Source of the DNA: Natronococcus occultus SP4
GTDB lineage: Archaea; Halobacteriota; Halobacteria; Halobacteriales; Natrialbaceae
DNA: 64,000 nucleotides
Assembly: GCF_000328685.1 (NCBI RefSeq)
Contig: NC_019974.1
Coordinates: 2,657,001-2,721,000, forward strand
Direction of reading: 5' to 3'
Positions 1 through 8,792 of the stretch are shown one piece after another. Below the pieces are notes generated by a model, which saw only the letters and a program-made list of their open reading frames with translations, searched no databases and was not told where the DNA came from. The position numbers were made by a program, and so were the translations under genes. Each line of letters begins with the position of its first letter. The stretch's first letter is position 1.

Positions 1-428
1 AGCTCGTCGGCGCGAGCCTCGAGCTCGTCGATCTCCTCGTTCGTGATCGCGGTCATCGCGAGGATGTTCTCGACGCCGGTGATCGGGTCTTCGTCGGCCA
101 GCGTTTCGTTGAGCGACTCGTTGTCGTGAATCTCCTGCTGGAACTCGAGCGAGCTGATCAGCGACTCCTGTGAGAGGACGTTCCCCTCGTCGTCCCTGTG
201 TATCAGCTGGACGGAAGTCGTGTTCTCGTCACCCTCCGCGGCGAACTGGTCGTCCATCTCCTCGAGGGCCTGGGCCTCCTCGGACTCGCCTTCGAACTGG
301 TCGAGCGAGGAGTCGTCGTCGACCATCGGGACCCCGGCGCCGACGAGCGCCGTGGTCAACAGTAACACGACGATGACGATCTTGGAGTAGGACGTGAGTA
401 GCTCCGAAAAGCGATACGGAAGGCTCAT
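1..428 (-). CDS. RND-superfamily (MMPL-type) transporter, N-terminal part, cut by window edge
   Basis: The frame opens at an ATG (complement of 426-428) and stays open to the left edge, so only the first 142 residues are visible. A cytoplasmic start is followed by one hydrophobic helix (about residues 16-36, rich in I, V, L) and then an acidic, polar extracellular region containing the phrase DDDSSLDQF. One helix followed by a long external loop is the usual N-terminus of RND/MMPL exporters of haloarchaea. The substrate cannot be told. It diverges from nothing close by; about 175 bases without a gene separate it from the next stop codon. Confidence 0.7.
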   Translation of the reverse strand, partial: MSLPYRFSELLTSYSKIVIVVLLLTTALVGAGVPMVDDDSSLDQFEGESEEAQALEEMDDQFAAEGDENTTSVQLIHRDDEGNVLSQESLISSLEFQQEIHDNESLNETLADEDPITGVENILAMTAITNEEIDELEARADE

Positions 429-604
429 CCGCTCACCTCGGGAATACGGGCGGATCTGGAACGAGGGGACATTCTGTTGTTATCATCCTACAAACTCTCC
501 GCTTATACGTTTTCGGATCTCCCATCTCCGGGACGACGTCGGTATCACTGTCGCTTGCGGCGGTCGGATATCGAAAAAGCGGCACCCGCGTCGCGACCGT
601 TGAG

Positions 605-1339
605 CTACTCGATCGAGATCGTCTGTAAGTCCTCGGCGAACCGGACGTCGCCGTCGTAGTGGTTCCCGATCGACTCGAGCATCTCCTCGTGGCGGCCGTC
701 GGTGTGTGGGTAGAGGTGCGTGAGGTAGACCCGGCCGAGCTCCCGGTCGGCCAGTTCGCGACCGAGCGTTTCGGGGGTCGGGTGGTTCGAGACGTCGACG
801 TCATCCGGGAACGAACAGTCGTGGGCGAGAATCGCCGACCCCTCCGCGAAGTTCGCCAGCCCGGCAAAAGCCTCGCTGTCGCCGCTGAACGTGAACAGAT
901 CGCCGAACCGGTAGGCCAGACACGGCAGCGAGTGGCGGGTCTCGTAGGCCGCGACGTCGAAGCCAGCGACCGAGAACTCGCCGGGATGGACCTCCCGGAG
1001 CTGCAGGTCGAGCCGGTCTTGCATATAGTCGTGGACGTCGAGTAGGTCGTCGACCAGCGACTTCGTTCCCTGCGGTCCGACGATCTCGAGGTGGTCCTCG
1101 CCGGCGAGCCAGCGCGCTTTCATCAGCGGCAGCAGGTCCGCGACATGGTCGAGGTGGTGGTGAGTCAACAGAACCGTCGAGACGCTCTCGTAGCCGACGC
1201 CGGACTGCTGGAGCCGGTGGAGGACTCCGGAGCCGCAGTCGATCAGCAGGGTTCGGCCCTCGTCCTGGACGAGGACGCCGGTCTGGAAGCGTTCGCCCGT
1301 GGGCATCGCACTGCCCGTGCCGAGAAAGGTGACGCGCAT
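605..1339 (-). CDS. MBL-fold metallohydrolase, RNase Z-like
   Basis: A 244-residue metallo-beta-lactamase fold protein. The start MRVTFLGTGSAMP is the typical first strand and glycine turn of the RNase Z/ElaC group. The metal motif HHHLDH is at residues 60-65, with further likely ligands H136, D154 (in FSGDSE) and H208 (YLTHLYP). It lacks the long exosite arm of true tRNase Z, so it may be a general phosphodiesterase or hydrolase rather than the tRNA 3'-processing enzyme. It is transcribed away from the alcohol dehydrogenase gene, with about 90 bases between the two starts. Confidence 0.85.
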   Translation of the reverse strand: MRVTFLGTGSAMPTGERFQTGVLVQDEGRTLLIDCGSGVLHRLQQSGVGYESVSTVLLTHHHLDHVADLLPLMKARWLAGEDHLEIVGPQGTKSLVDDLLDVHDYMQDRLDLQLREVHPGEFSVAGFDVAAYETRHSLPCLAYRFGDLFTFSGDSEAFAGLANFAEGSAILAHDCSFPDDVDVSNHPTPETLGRELADRELGRVYLTHLYPHTDGRHEEMLESIGNHYDGDVRFAEDLQTISIE

Positions 1340-1428
1340 ACCCGCCTCTGGGATCGCACACCCGATAAGGTTGGCTCTCGACCGCCGTATCCGTCACTGA
1401 TTACTCGCCTGCCCGCGGAGTCGAAGGC

Positions 1429-2490
1429 ATGCGCGCTGCAGTACTCGAGGAGTACGGCGAACCGCTCGCGATCGAGTCGGTCGACCCCCCGGATCCCGCT
1501 CCTCACGGCGTCGTCGTCGACGTCGAGGCCTGCGGGATCTGTCGGAGTGACTGGCACGCCTGGCGGGGCCACGGCGAATGGGCCGACGATCAGGTGCCGA
1601 TCGGGCAGATCCTGGGGCACGAGCCCGCGGGGACGGTCGCCCGCGTCGGGGAGAGGGTAGATCGGTTCGAGCCCGGAGACCGGGTCGCCGTTCCGTTCAA
1701 CCTCGGCGAGGGTACCTGTCCGCAGTGTCGAAACGGCCACGGAAACGTCTGTGAGGACGGCTACGCCCTGGGATTCGAGGAGACGGTCCCCGGCGCGTTC
1801 GCCGAGCAGGTGTCCGTTCCCCACGCCGACTTCAACGTCGTCGCGCTCCCCGACGCGGTCTCGACGGTCGAGGCGGCCGCGCTGGGCTGTCGGTACGTCA
1901 CGGCCTTTCACGCGCTTGCCCACCGGGCCGATCTCGCGGCCGGCGACTGGGTCGCGGTCCACGGCTGCGGCGGGCTCGGCCTCGCGGCGGTTCAGATCGC
2001 CGGGGCGCTCGGGGCGAACGTCGCGGCGGTCGACGTCCGCGAGGATCCCCTCGAGCTGGCGACCGACCTCGGCGCCGACGCCACGGTGGTCGCGGACGAG
2101 GACGTCGACGTCCCTGGCGAGATCGCGGCCGTGACGGATGGCGGCGCCCACGCCTCCGTCGACGCGCTGGGCCGGGCCGAAACCTGCCGGAACAGCGTCG
2201 ACTGTCTGCGGACCCGGGGGACCCACGTCCAGGTCGGTCTGACGACCGACGCCGAGCGCGGCGAGATCGCCCTGCCGATGGACGAGCTCACCCGCTGGGA
2301 TGTCACGATCGTCGGCTCGCGAGGGATGCCGCCGTCGCGGTACGACGAACTGCTGCGGCTGATCGAGACGGGACGGCTCGATCCCGGCGCGCTGGTCACG
2401 CGGGAGGTCGTCCTCGAGGACGTCTCCGAGCGCCTGGCCGCGATGACCGACTACGGGACCCGAGGGATCGAGGTCGTAAGCGAGTTCTGA
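1429..2490 (+). CDS. Zinc-dependent alcohol dehydrogenase family protein (MDR superfamily)
   Basis: A 353-residue medium-chain dehydrogenase. The GroES-like half carries the catalytic zinc site (C in ACGICRSDW, and GHEPAG) and a structural zinc loop with C-x2-C and a later Cys (CPQCRNGHGNVC); the first of the usual four structural cysteines appears to be Glu. The Rossmann half has HGCGGLGLAAVQIA, the expected glycine-rich nucleotide loop. It probably oxidises an alcohol or sugar alcohol with NAD(P); the substrate is unknown. Its stop lies eight bases from the end of the next gene, which converges on it. Confidence 0.85.
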   Translation: MRAAVLEEYGEPLAIESVDPPDPAPHGVVVDVEACGICRSDWHAWRGHGEWADDQVPIGQILGHEPAGTVARVGERVDRFEPGDRVAVPFNLGEGTCPQCRNGHGNVCEDGYALGFEETVPGAFAEQVSVPHADFNVVALPDAVSTVEAAALGCRYVTAFHALAHRADLAAGDWVAVHGCGGLGLAAVQIAGALGANVAAVDVREDPLELATDLGADATVVADEDVDVPGEIAAVTDGGAHASVDALGRAETCRNSVDCLRTRGTHVQVGLTTDAERGEIALPMDELTRWDVTIVGSRGMPPSRYDELLRLIETGRLDPGALVTREVVLEDVSERLAAMTDYGTRGIEVVSEF

Positions 2491-2498
2491 GCGAGCCG

Positions 2499-3398
2499 TC
2501 ACCGATCGGTTCTGGCTCGGGCGCTGACGGCACGGTCGACCGGAACGAACAGGAACCGATCGTACCGGTCCGCGTACGAGCCCAGCAGCGACTCGCCGTC
2601 GGCCGTCGAGATCCCGATGGCGTGTCGGTCACCGGCGTACTCCTCGGCGGCGTCGTTCGGATCGTAGACCGCGAACGCGATCTCGCCGTCGTCGACGGCG
2701 TAGTCGTAGAGCAACACGTAGTGGCCCTCGAGGACGTTCTCGCCGCTGATCGTTATCCCCGCCGTGCCGAACTCGTCGATCGCGGTCTGGAGCTCCCGGG
2801 CCTGCTTGCGGTAGTCGATCCGCTCGGGTTCGAGGAGCGGTCGCCGCTGGAGCCACGAGAGGGGATCGAGGAACTGCTGGCGGTGGAACCGTTCGACGTC
2901 GTCCCTGACCGGTGTCGCGTCGTCCTCGAGGGGGGCGTCGACGTGGTCGATCTCGCTCGCCGACTCGCGCTCGAGTGGGACGGCAGTCGGCTCCTCGTGG
3001 TACCACTGTGCGGCCGTCGCCATGCCGTAACAGTACCCCCTCGTCCCGAACAGTCGGCTGGCGTTCGCGTACAGCCGATCGACGATCGACCCGAGCTGCG
3101 GTTCGGCAGTCGACAGCGGGGCCGTTAGCCGCGTCCCCAGCGAGTCGTCGAGTCGAGTCGCCAGCGTCTCCCGCAGTTCGCGTCGCGAGACGAACTCCGT
3201 CGGTTCCGGCGGAACCGGGGGCGTCGCGTAGTTTTCGAAACCGAACCCGTCGACGCGGGGGTCGAACGCGACGCTATCGGGGACCGACTCGTCGCCCGAC
3301 GCGGACCGCGAGCGCTCTCTGACAACGAGAGAGAGCGCGCCGACGCCGGCCGAAAGCGAGAACGCACCGAGCAGCTTGCGACGGGTGAGTCGTGGCAT
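2499..3398 (-). CDS. Twin-arginine-exported protein, papain-like fold candidate
   Basis: A 299-residue protein starting at MPRLTRRKLLGAF, a twin-arginine signal (RRKLL) followed by a short hydrophobic stretch; an upstream in-frame ATG would bury the signal, so the internal start was chosen. The mature part contains GYCYGMA (C123), GHYVLLYDY (H226) and VYDPN (D246/N248), in the order Cys, His, Asp/Asn of papain-like peptidases and transglutaminases. I do not recognise a named family. Expected to be exported folded and to act outside the membrane. Function is inference only. Confidence 0.7.
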   Translation of the reverse strand: MPRLTRRKLLGAFSLSAGVGALSLVVRERSRSASGDESVPDSVAFDPRVDGFGFENYATPPVPPEPTEFVSRRELRETLATRLDDSLGTRLTAPLSTAEPQLGSIVDRLYANASRLFGTRGYCYGMATAAQWYHEEPTAVPLERESASEIDHVDAPLEDDATPVRDDVERFHRQQFLDPLSWLQRRPLLEPERIDYRKQARELQTAIDEFGTAGITISGENVLEGHYVLLYDYAVDDGEIAFAVYDPNDAAEEYAGDRHAIGISTADGESLLGSYADRYDRFLFVPVDRAVSARARTDR

Positions 3399-3576
3399 GG
3401 TCGAGGAAGTTGCGGTTCGACGGTAGCTGTCACGTCCTCGCACCGAGTAGTGATATATACGTGGCACTTGCAGTCTCCGGCACTCCTATGCGAATCTGCG
3501 GACCGGTACCGCTCCCGGTTTCACTTTCACCGTGCCAGCCAAACGCTCTTGACCCGCGCCTCCCCAGGTCGGGGTG

Positions 3577-6390
3577 ATGGACGGGACCGACGAGCTCGCG
3601 TTGCCGGTCGCCGACGACGAGCTGCCGTTCGATCCGGACGCCGTCACGATCGAGGACGGCGACGTCCTCGAGCTGCTCGAGCCCGCGGTCCGGGAGTGGT
3701 GGCTCGAGGAGTTCGGCGAGTACGTCCCCGAGAACGACGGGTTCTTCACGCCGCCCCAGCAGGGAGCGATCCCGAAGATCGACGCGGGAACGAACACGCT
3801 CGTCTGTGCTCCGACAGGGTCGGGAAAGACCCTCGCGTCGTTTACCGCGATTATCAACGAACTCTACAGCGTCGCTCGCGACCTCGAGGAAGGTCTCGAG
3901 AACTCCGTCTACTGTCTCTACGTCTCGCCGCTGAAGTCGCTGGCAAACGACATTCACCGCAACCTCGAGGTTCCCCTCGAGGGGATCGAGTCGATCGCGA
4001 AAGAGCGCGCGGCGCCACCTGCCGTGGAACACTCAAGCGGTGAAGCCGCGAGGAGCGGTGAGGACGTCGGCGAGATCCGCCACGCGATCCGTCACGGCGA
4101 CACCGCCTCGAGCGAGCGCCAGAAGATGCTCGAGGAGACCCCACACATCCTCAACACGACCCCGGAGACGCTCGCAATCTTGCTGAACTCACCGAAGTTC
4201 CGCGAGAAGCTCCGGACGGTGGAGTACGTCATCGTCGACGAGATCCACTCGCTGGCGGCGGGTAAACGCGGCACCCACCTGTCGGTGAGCCTCGAGCGCC
4301 TCGAGGCGATGGCCGAGAACGAGCTCACCCGGATCGGCTGTTCGGCAACGATCGAGCCGCTCTCGCGGGTCGCTGAGTTTCTGGTCGGACGCCAGAAGCC
4401 GGGCGGCGAACCCCGGGAGTACGAGATCGTCGACGCCCGCTTCGCCCGCGAGTTCGACCTCGAGCTCGAGTCGCCGACCGACGACCTGATCCACACGCCC
4501 CGCGAGCTCGTCCAGGACCGCTTCTACGAGCGCCTCCACGAGCACGTCCAGACCCACACCAACACGCTCGTCTTTACGAACACCCGCTCGGGCGCCGAAC
4601 GGGTACTGCACAACCTCCGCGAGCGCTTCGACGCCTACGACGAGGCCAACTCGGCGTGTCACCACGGCAGTCTCTCGAAGGAGGTCCGCCAGGACGTCGA
4701 AGGACGGCTGAAACGCGGCGAGCTCGCGGTGGTCACGTCCTCGACCTCGCTAGAGCTAGGGATCGACATGCCCCACGTCGACCTCGTCGTCCAGGTCGGC
4801 TCCCCGAAGTCCGTCGCCGCCCTCCTCCAGCGGGTCGGGCGGGCGGGCCACCGTGTCGGCCAGACCGTGACGGGGCGGGTGATCGCGCTGGACCGTGACG
4901 AGCTGCTCGAGTGCGCGGTGATGCTCAAGAAGGCCGAGGAGGGGTTCGTCGACTCCGTCTCGATCCCCGAGGACGCCCAGGACGTCGCCAGCCAGCACGT
5001 CTACGGGATGGCGATCGCCGAGATCCGACCCGAATCCGAGGTCCGGGGGATCCTCCGGCGGGCCTATCCCTACCGGAACTACACCGACGAGGAGTGGGAG
5101 TCGCTCTGTCGGTACCTCACCGCCGAGTACGCCGGGCTCGAAGACAAGAACGTCTACGCGAAGATCTGGCGCGACGCGAACGACCCGCCTGGGGGCGAGC
5201 ACCACCACGAGTCGTTCCCGGTCGGCGAACCCCTGATCGGCAAGCGGGGTCGACTCGCCCGGGTGATCTACATGACCAACATCGGGACGATCCCCGATTC
5301 GTTCACCTGCGACGTCCACACCCGCGCGAGCGACGAGTGGGTCGGCCAGTTAGACGAGGACTACCTCGACACCTTAGAGAAGGGCGACGTCTTCGTTCTC
5401 GGGGGCGACCACTTCGAGTACCGCTACCGGCGGGGGTCGAAGGTGTACGTCGACCGCACGAGCGCGCGGCCGACGGTCCCGTCGTGGTACTCCGAGCGAC
5501 TTCCGCTCTCGTACGATCTGGGCTGTGAGATCCTCGCTTTCCAGCGGGAGCTGCTCGAGCATTACGAGGCGGGCGGTCCCTCCCGCGTTCGGGGCTGGCT
5601 GCGAGGGTTCCCGCTCGACGACGACAGCGTCCGGGCGATCGCGCGGCTGTTCGACCACCAGCTCCGGTACGCGGGGACCGAAAGCGTCAGCACCGACGAG
5701 CGCCTCGCCATCGAGGTCGAGCGCGACCGCGACGAGTACGAACGCCACTACTACGTCCACTCGAACTACGGGCGGAAGGTCAACGACGGCCTCTCGCGGC
5801 TGCTCGCGTACCACTGTGCCCAGGCGGCCACGGCCAACGTCAAGGTCGCCGTCGCCGACAACGGGTTCGTCCTCTCGATGCCGCTCAATCGGAAGCTCGA
5901 CCTCGAGGGCGTCCTCGCGGACCTCGATCCCGAGGACGTCCGCGCGGATCTACGTGCAGCCCTCGAGGGCACTGACCTGCTCCAGCGGTACTTCCGGATC
6001 AACGCCACGCGGGCGCTGATGATCCTCAAGCGGTACAAGGGCTACGAGAAGTCCGCCAGCGAACAGCAGGTCTCGAGCGAGATGTTGCTCGGGTTCGCCC
6101 GGGATCTCGAGGAGTTCGCGGTGATCGAGGAGACCTACCGCGAAATTCTGGCGGACAAGCTCAACGTCGCCGAGATCGAGGCCGTCGTCGCGGCGATCGA
6201 CTCGGGGGCGCTGGCGGTCGAGCGCCAGCTGCTCGACTCGCCGACGCCGCGGGCGTTCGGGCTGGCGACGCTGTCGGCCAGCGACGTCGTCCTCGCGGAA
6301 GACGAGAGTGCGGCTCTGCAGGCGTTTCACGAGCGCGTCCTCGAGGAGATCGGCGAGGAGTCGCTGCGGCGGCTCTCCGGCGAAGACTGA
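3577..6390 (+). CDS. lhr: Lhr-type superfamily 2 helicase
   Basis: A 937-residue ATP-dependent helicase. Motif I APTGSGKT is at residues 78-85, motif II DEIH at 221-224, motif III GCSATIEP shortly after, and motif VI QRVGRAGHR at 418-426; a long C-terminal region of winged-helix and Lhr type follows, giving the normal Lhr-core length. Lhr enzymes unwind DNA or RNA-DNA hybrids and take part in repair or recombination. An in-frame GTG lies directly before the chosen ATG and could be used instead. Divergent from the twin-arginine gene across about 180 bases. Confidence 0.92.
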   Translation: MDGTDELALPVADDELPFDPDAVTIEDGDVLELLEPAVREWWLEEFGEYVPENDGFFTPPQQGAIPKIDAGTNTLVCAPTGSGKTLASFTAIINELYSVARDLEEGLENSVYCLYVSPLKSLANDIHRNLEVPLEGIESIAKERAAPPAVEHSSGEAARSGEDVGEIRHAIRHGDTASSERQKMLEETPHILNTTPETLAILLNSPKFREKLRTVEYVIVDEIHSLAAGKRGTHLSVSLERLEAMAENELTRIGCSATIEPLSRVAEFLVGRQKPGGEPREYEIVDARFAREFDLELESPTDDLIHTPRELVQDRFYERLHEHVQTHTNTLVFTNTRSGAERVLHNLRERFDAYDEANSACHHGSLSKEVRQDVEGRLKRGELAVVTSSTSLELGIDMPHVDLVVQVGSPKSVAALLQRVGRAGHRVGQTVTGRVIALDRDELLECAVMLKKAEEGFVDSVSIPEDAQDVASQHVYGMAIAEIRPESEVRGILRRAYPYRNYTDEEWESLCRYLTAEYAGLEDKNVYAKIWRDANDPPGGEHHHESFPVGEPLIGKRGRLARVIYMTNIGTIPDSFTCDVHTRASDEWVGQLDEDYLDTLEKGDVFVLGGDHFEYRYRRGSKVYVDRTSARPTVPSWYSERLPLSYDLGCEILAFQRELLEHYEAGGPSRVRGWLRGFPLDDDSVRAIARLFDHQLRYAGTESVSTDERLAIEVERDRDEYERHYYVHSNYGRKVNDGLSRLLAYHCAQAATANVKVAVADNGFVLSMPLNRKLDLEGVLADLDPEDVRADLRAALEGTDLLQRYFRINATRALMILKRYKGYEKSASEQQVSSEMLLGFARDLEEFAVIEETYREILADKLNVAEIEAVVAAIDSGALAVERQLLDSPTPRAFGLATLSASDVVLAEDESAALQAFHERVLEEIGEESLRRLSGED

Positions 6391-6511
6391 CTCCCACCGT
6401 GTCGGTTACCATTCGAAACTGATGACGCGGATCGCGCCTGTCACCGATGGGGACGGGACGGTACCGAGCGGGTGAGCTCCCCGTCGGCGTGCGAACCAAA
6501 CACGTAAACAG

Positions 6512-6523
6512 TGGTAACTACCA
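6512..6523. promoter_or_regulatory. Short inverted repeat before winged-helix regulator
   Basis: TGGTA-AC-TACCA is a perfect 5-bp inverted repeat ending 11 bases before the ATG of the regulator gene. The position would overlap the transcription start or initiation region, so it could be an autoregulatory operator. The arms are short and chance is possible. Confidence 0.25.
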
Positions 6524-6534
6524 TACTACGAGTT

Positions 6535-7053
6535 ATGAGCGACGCACCCGACTGGGAGTTCAAGGACCGCGACATCGCGATCCTCAGCGAGCTGGCTGAT
6601 GACCCGCAGCTCTCCTCGCGGGAGCTGACCGACGTCCTTGAGGCCGACTACGGTATCGACGTCTCCCACGTCACCGTCAGCGAGTCGATCCGACGGATGC
6701 GAAACGAGGGGGTCTTCCGGGAGGCGATCATCCCCAACGAGGAGTACTACATCTTCGCGCTGTTCGAGTTCAAGTTCAACACCGAAAACTTCGCCGACGG
6801 CTGGCGCGAGGCGATGGAACACATTCGCGAGGACAAACACACCCTGTTTTTCTTCCTCTCGGACGGGGAGTACCAGTGGAAGACCGTGATGATGTTTCGG
6901 GACCGCGAGGAGGTCTCCCGGTGGATCCACGACTGTTACTCCGAGCACGGCGACGTCATCGCGAACGTTCGGAACTCGGCGGTCCACAACGTGTTGAAGT
7001 TCCGGACCGATCCGGAGATCTACGAGGACCTGGGCGAGGAACAGGGGACCTAG
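6535..7053 (+). CDS. Winged helix-turn-helix transcriptional regulator
   Basis: A 172-residue protein. Residues about 10-65 ([20 protein letters not shown] through [14 protein letters not shown]) form a Lrp/AsnC-like winged helix; the rest ([13 protein letters not shown] and later) is an alpha/beta sensor-like domain of unknown ligand. ATG at 6535 was preferred to a GTG at 6511 because the helix-turn-helix then starts at the usual distance. The gene converges on pelota and the two stops overlap by four bases. Targets unknown. Confidence 0.8.
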   Translation: MSDAPDWEFKDRDIAILSELADDPQLSSRELTDVLEADYGIDVSHVTVSESIRRMRNEGVFREAIIPNEEYYIFALFEFKFNTENFADGWREAMEHIREDKHTLFFFLSDGEYQWKTVMMFRDREEVSRWIHDCYSEHGDVIANVRNSAVHNVLKFRTDPEIYEDLGEEQGT

Positions 7054-8117
7054 TCGAGCCGGTAGCGCAACAGCGCAGCGATCCCGCCGAGGTTCGCGAG
7101 CTGTTCGCCGGGTGGGAACTCGCTCGAGAACACCGTCACCTCGCCGCCTTTCTGCTCGGCAGTGCGGACGACGTCGTCGACGTCGATCGCCCACTCCCCG
7201 TCAGGACCCCGCTCCTGGCGGAGTCGGTCGTCGACGATCAGCAGCCGCTCGATCGCGCCGTACTCCGCGGCTCGCTTCACCTCTTCGGGGCCGTAGGCCG
7301 CCTTCGCGCCCTGGGCGATGCGCTCGGTGAGCTCGTCGATGTACTCGGCTTCGCGCTCGATTCGGGTCTCCTGTTGAACGTCCGCGACGGCACCGCGTTT
7401 GAGTACCTCGTGGACGCCCCGGTCGCCGACGGCCGCCGCGTCGACCATCGTGATCTTCTCGGCGACGTCGGGCGCGTTCTGCTCGATGTACTTGTAGGCG
7501 TCCTGCTTCGTAAAGCCGGGCCCCGCGAGGATGACCGCGTCGGCGTCCTGGCGCTCGAGGACCGTCGCCAGCTCCGCGAACAGCTCCGAGCGCTCGCGGG
7601 CGAAGTCGCCCTTGCCCGTCGGTCCCGTGATCGCCGCCCGTTCTTCGGTGCCGTACTGGGCGACGGTGTGGAGGTGAGCCTTCCCCTCTTCGACGGTCGC
7701 GATCGCGACGTCGGGGTTCTCGGTGGCCTCTTCGGCCTCCTCGAGGCGGGCCTCCTGGTCGGGTTTGAACCGCTTCTCGATCGACAGCTCCTCGCGTTCC
7801 TCGACGTTCAGGGTGTGGTGGAAGCCAAGCTGGTCCTCGCGCGAACAGGCGACGATCTCGCCGCCGACCCGCAGTCGGTTGGCGAACTTGTGGAACTCGA
7901 CGTCCTCGACGGCGATGGCGACCCACATATGTTCGCGCTCGCCGCCCGTATCCCGCATCTGATCGTCGTTGCGCTGGATCCGCCGGGTCGTATCGCCCGC
8001 AACCCGGTCGCCGGGCTCTAAGACGTACTGCAAATGCCAGAGGTCGTCCACGCTCTCGGGGACGACCGTGAGCCGTTCGCGGCCGCCCTCGACCCGCTCC
8101 CGGTCTTTGATCTGCAT
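7050..8117 (-). CDS. pelA: mRNA surveillance protein pelota
   Basis: A 355-residue archaeal pelota (Dom34) homologue, full length for the family. It starts [11 protein letters not shown], has the N-terminal Sm-like domain, then the eRF1-like middle and C-terminal domains ([14 protein letters not shown]; ending in [19 protein letters not shown]). Pelota enters the empty A site of stalled ribosomes and, with aEF1A and ABCE1, splits them. The frame stays open far upstream, but the family N-terminus fixes the start at 8117. RqcH, a partner process in ribosome rescue, is encoded 13 kb away. Confidence 0.95.
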   Translation of the reverse strand: MQIKDRERVEGGRERLTVVPESVDDLWHLQYVLEPGDRVAGDTTRRIQRNDDQMRDTGGEREHMWVAIAVEDVEFHKFANRLRVGGEIVACSREDQLGFHHTLNVEEREELSIEKRFKPDQEARLEEAEEATENPDVAIATVEEGKAHLHTVAQYGTEERAAITGPTGKGDFARERSELFAELATVLERQDADAVILAGPGFTKQDAYKYIEQNAPDVAEKITMVDAAAVGDRGVHEVLKRGAVADVQQETRIEREAEYIDELTERIAQGAKAAYGPEEVKRAAEYGAIERLLIVDDRLRQERGPDGEWAIDVDDVVRTAEQKGGEVTVFSSEFPPGEQLANLGGIAALLRYRLD

Positions 8118-8373
8118 ACCCGCCAGTCCGGCCGGCCCGTTAAAAGGTGCTGTTGTTCGCGGCCCGCCACCATAGGTTCGGGGACAGATCCCCGGCGTGG
8201 GGACGGGTCGCCAGTGTGGGTTGTTCATACCGGCAAGAATAGCAGCTATCCTGGTTCGGGATATCAGCGCCGTTCCGATCCCCGCATGCGGTTTTCGTTC
8301 GAGCTCCTGTCTGCTCACCGGTAAGCATTGCCCGGGCCGACGAACGGAGGCCGGTCGCCGACGAAGCGGTCGT

Positions 8374-8697
8374 ATGACGATCGCAGTGCGGACGCTCGAC
8401 GACGGCGCGTGGATCAGCGTCAACGACAGCCGACAGGTAAGCGTGAGCGACGTTTGGACACTGTCACACGGCGTATTCTGCGAGTGCGAACCGGCGTACG
8501 TCCTGCTTGAGGGGTTTTTCGGCGTCGACGTCAGCGGCTCGATCGTCGTCGCGGACACCGTCGGGCGATGTCTCGAGTGTGGTACCCAGGATTCGATCGA
8601 TCGGTTACCCGTCGGCCGAATCGTCGACGGCGAGTTCAAACCGTACGGACCCGAGGGAGTCCAGTCGATCGTCGAGCCGAATCCGCAACCCGAGTAA
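8374..8697 (+). CDS. Small hypothetical protein with CxC and CxxC pairs
   Basis: A 107-residue protein starting [13 protein letters not shown]. It has two cysteine pairs, FCECE near residue 36 and CLECG near 66, which together could bind one metal ion; the segment between them is hydrophobic. Codon use fits the neighbours (G or C in most third positions). I do not recognise the family. It lies alone between pelota, read the other way, and the nitrite reductase gene, 95 bases downstream on the same strand. Confidence 0.55.
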   Translation: MTIAVRTLDDGAWISVNDSRQVSVSDVWTLSHGVFCECEPAYVLLEGFFGVDVSGSIVVADTVGRCLECGTQDSIDRLPVGRIVDGEFKPYGPEGVQSIVEPNPQPE

Positions 8698-8792
8698 CAT
8701 CGGTGTGGCAATTTTCTCCGGAACCAGCTAGATGCGGGGAGAACTGACGTGAGGCCGGGGTGCTTATAATAGCGGTTCATAGGGTGGGATCA

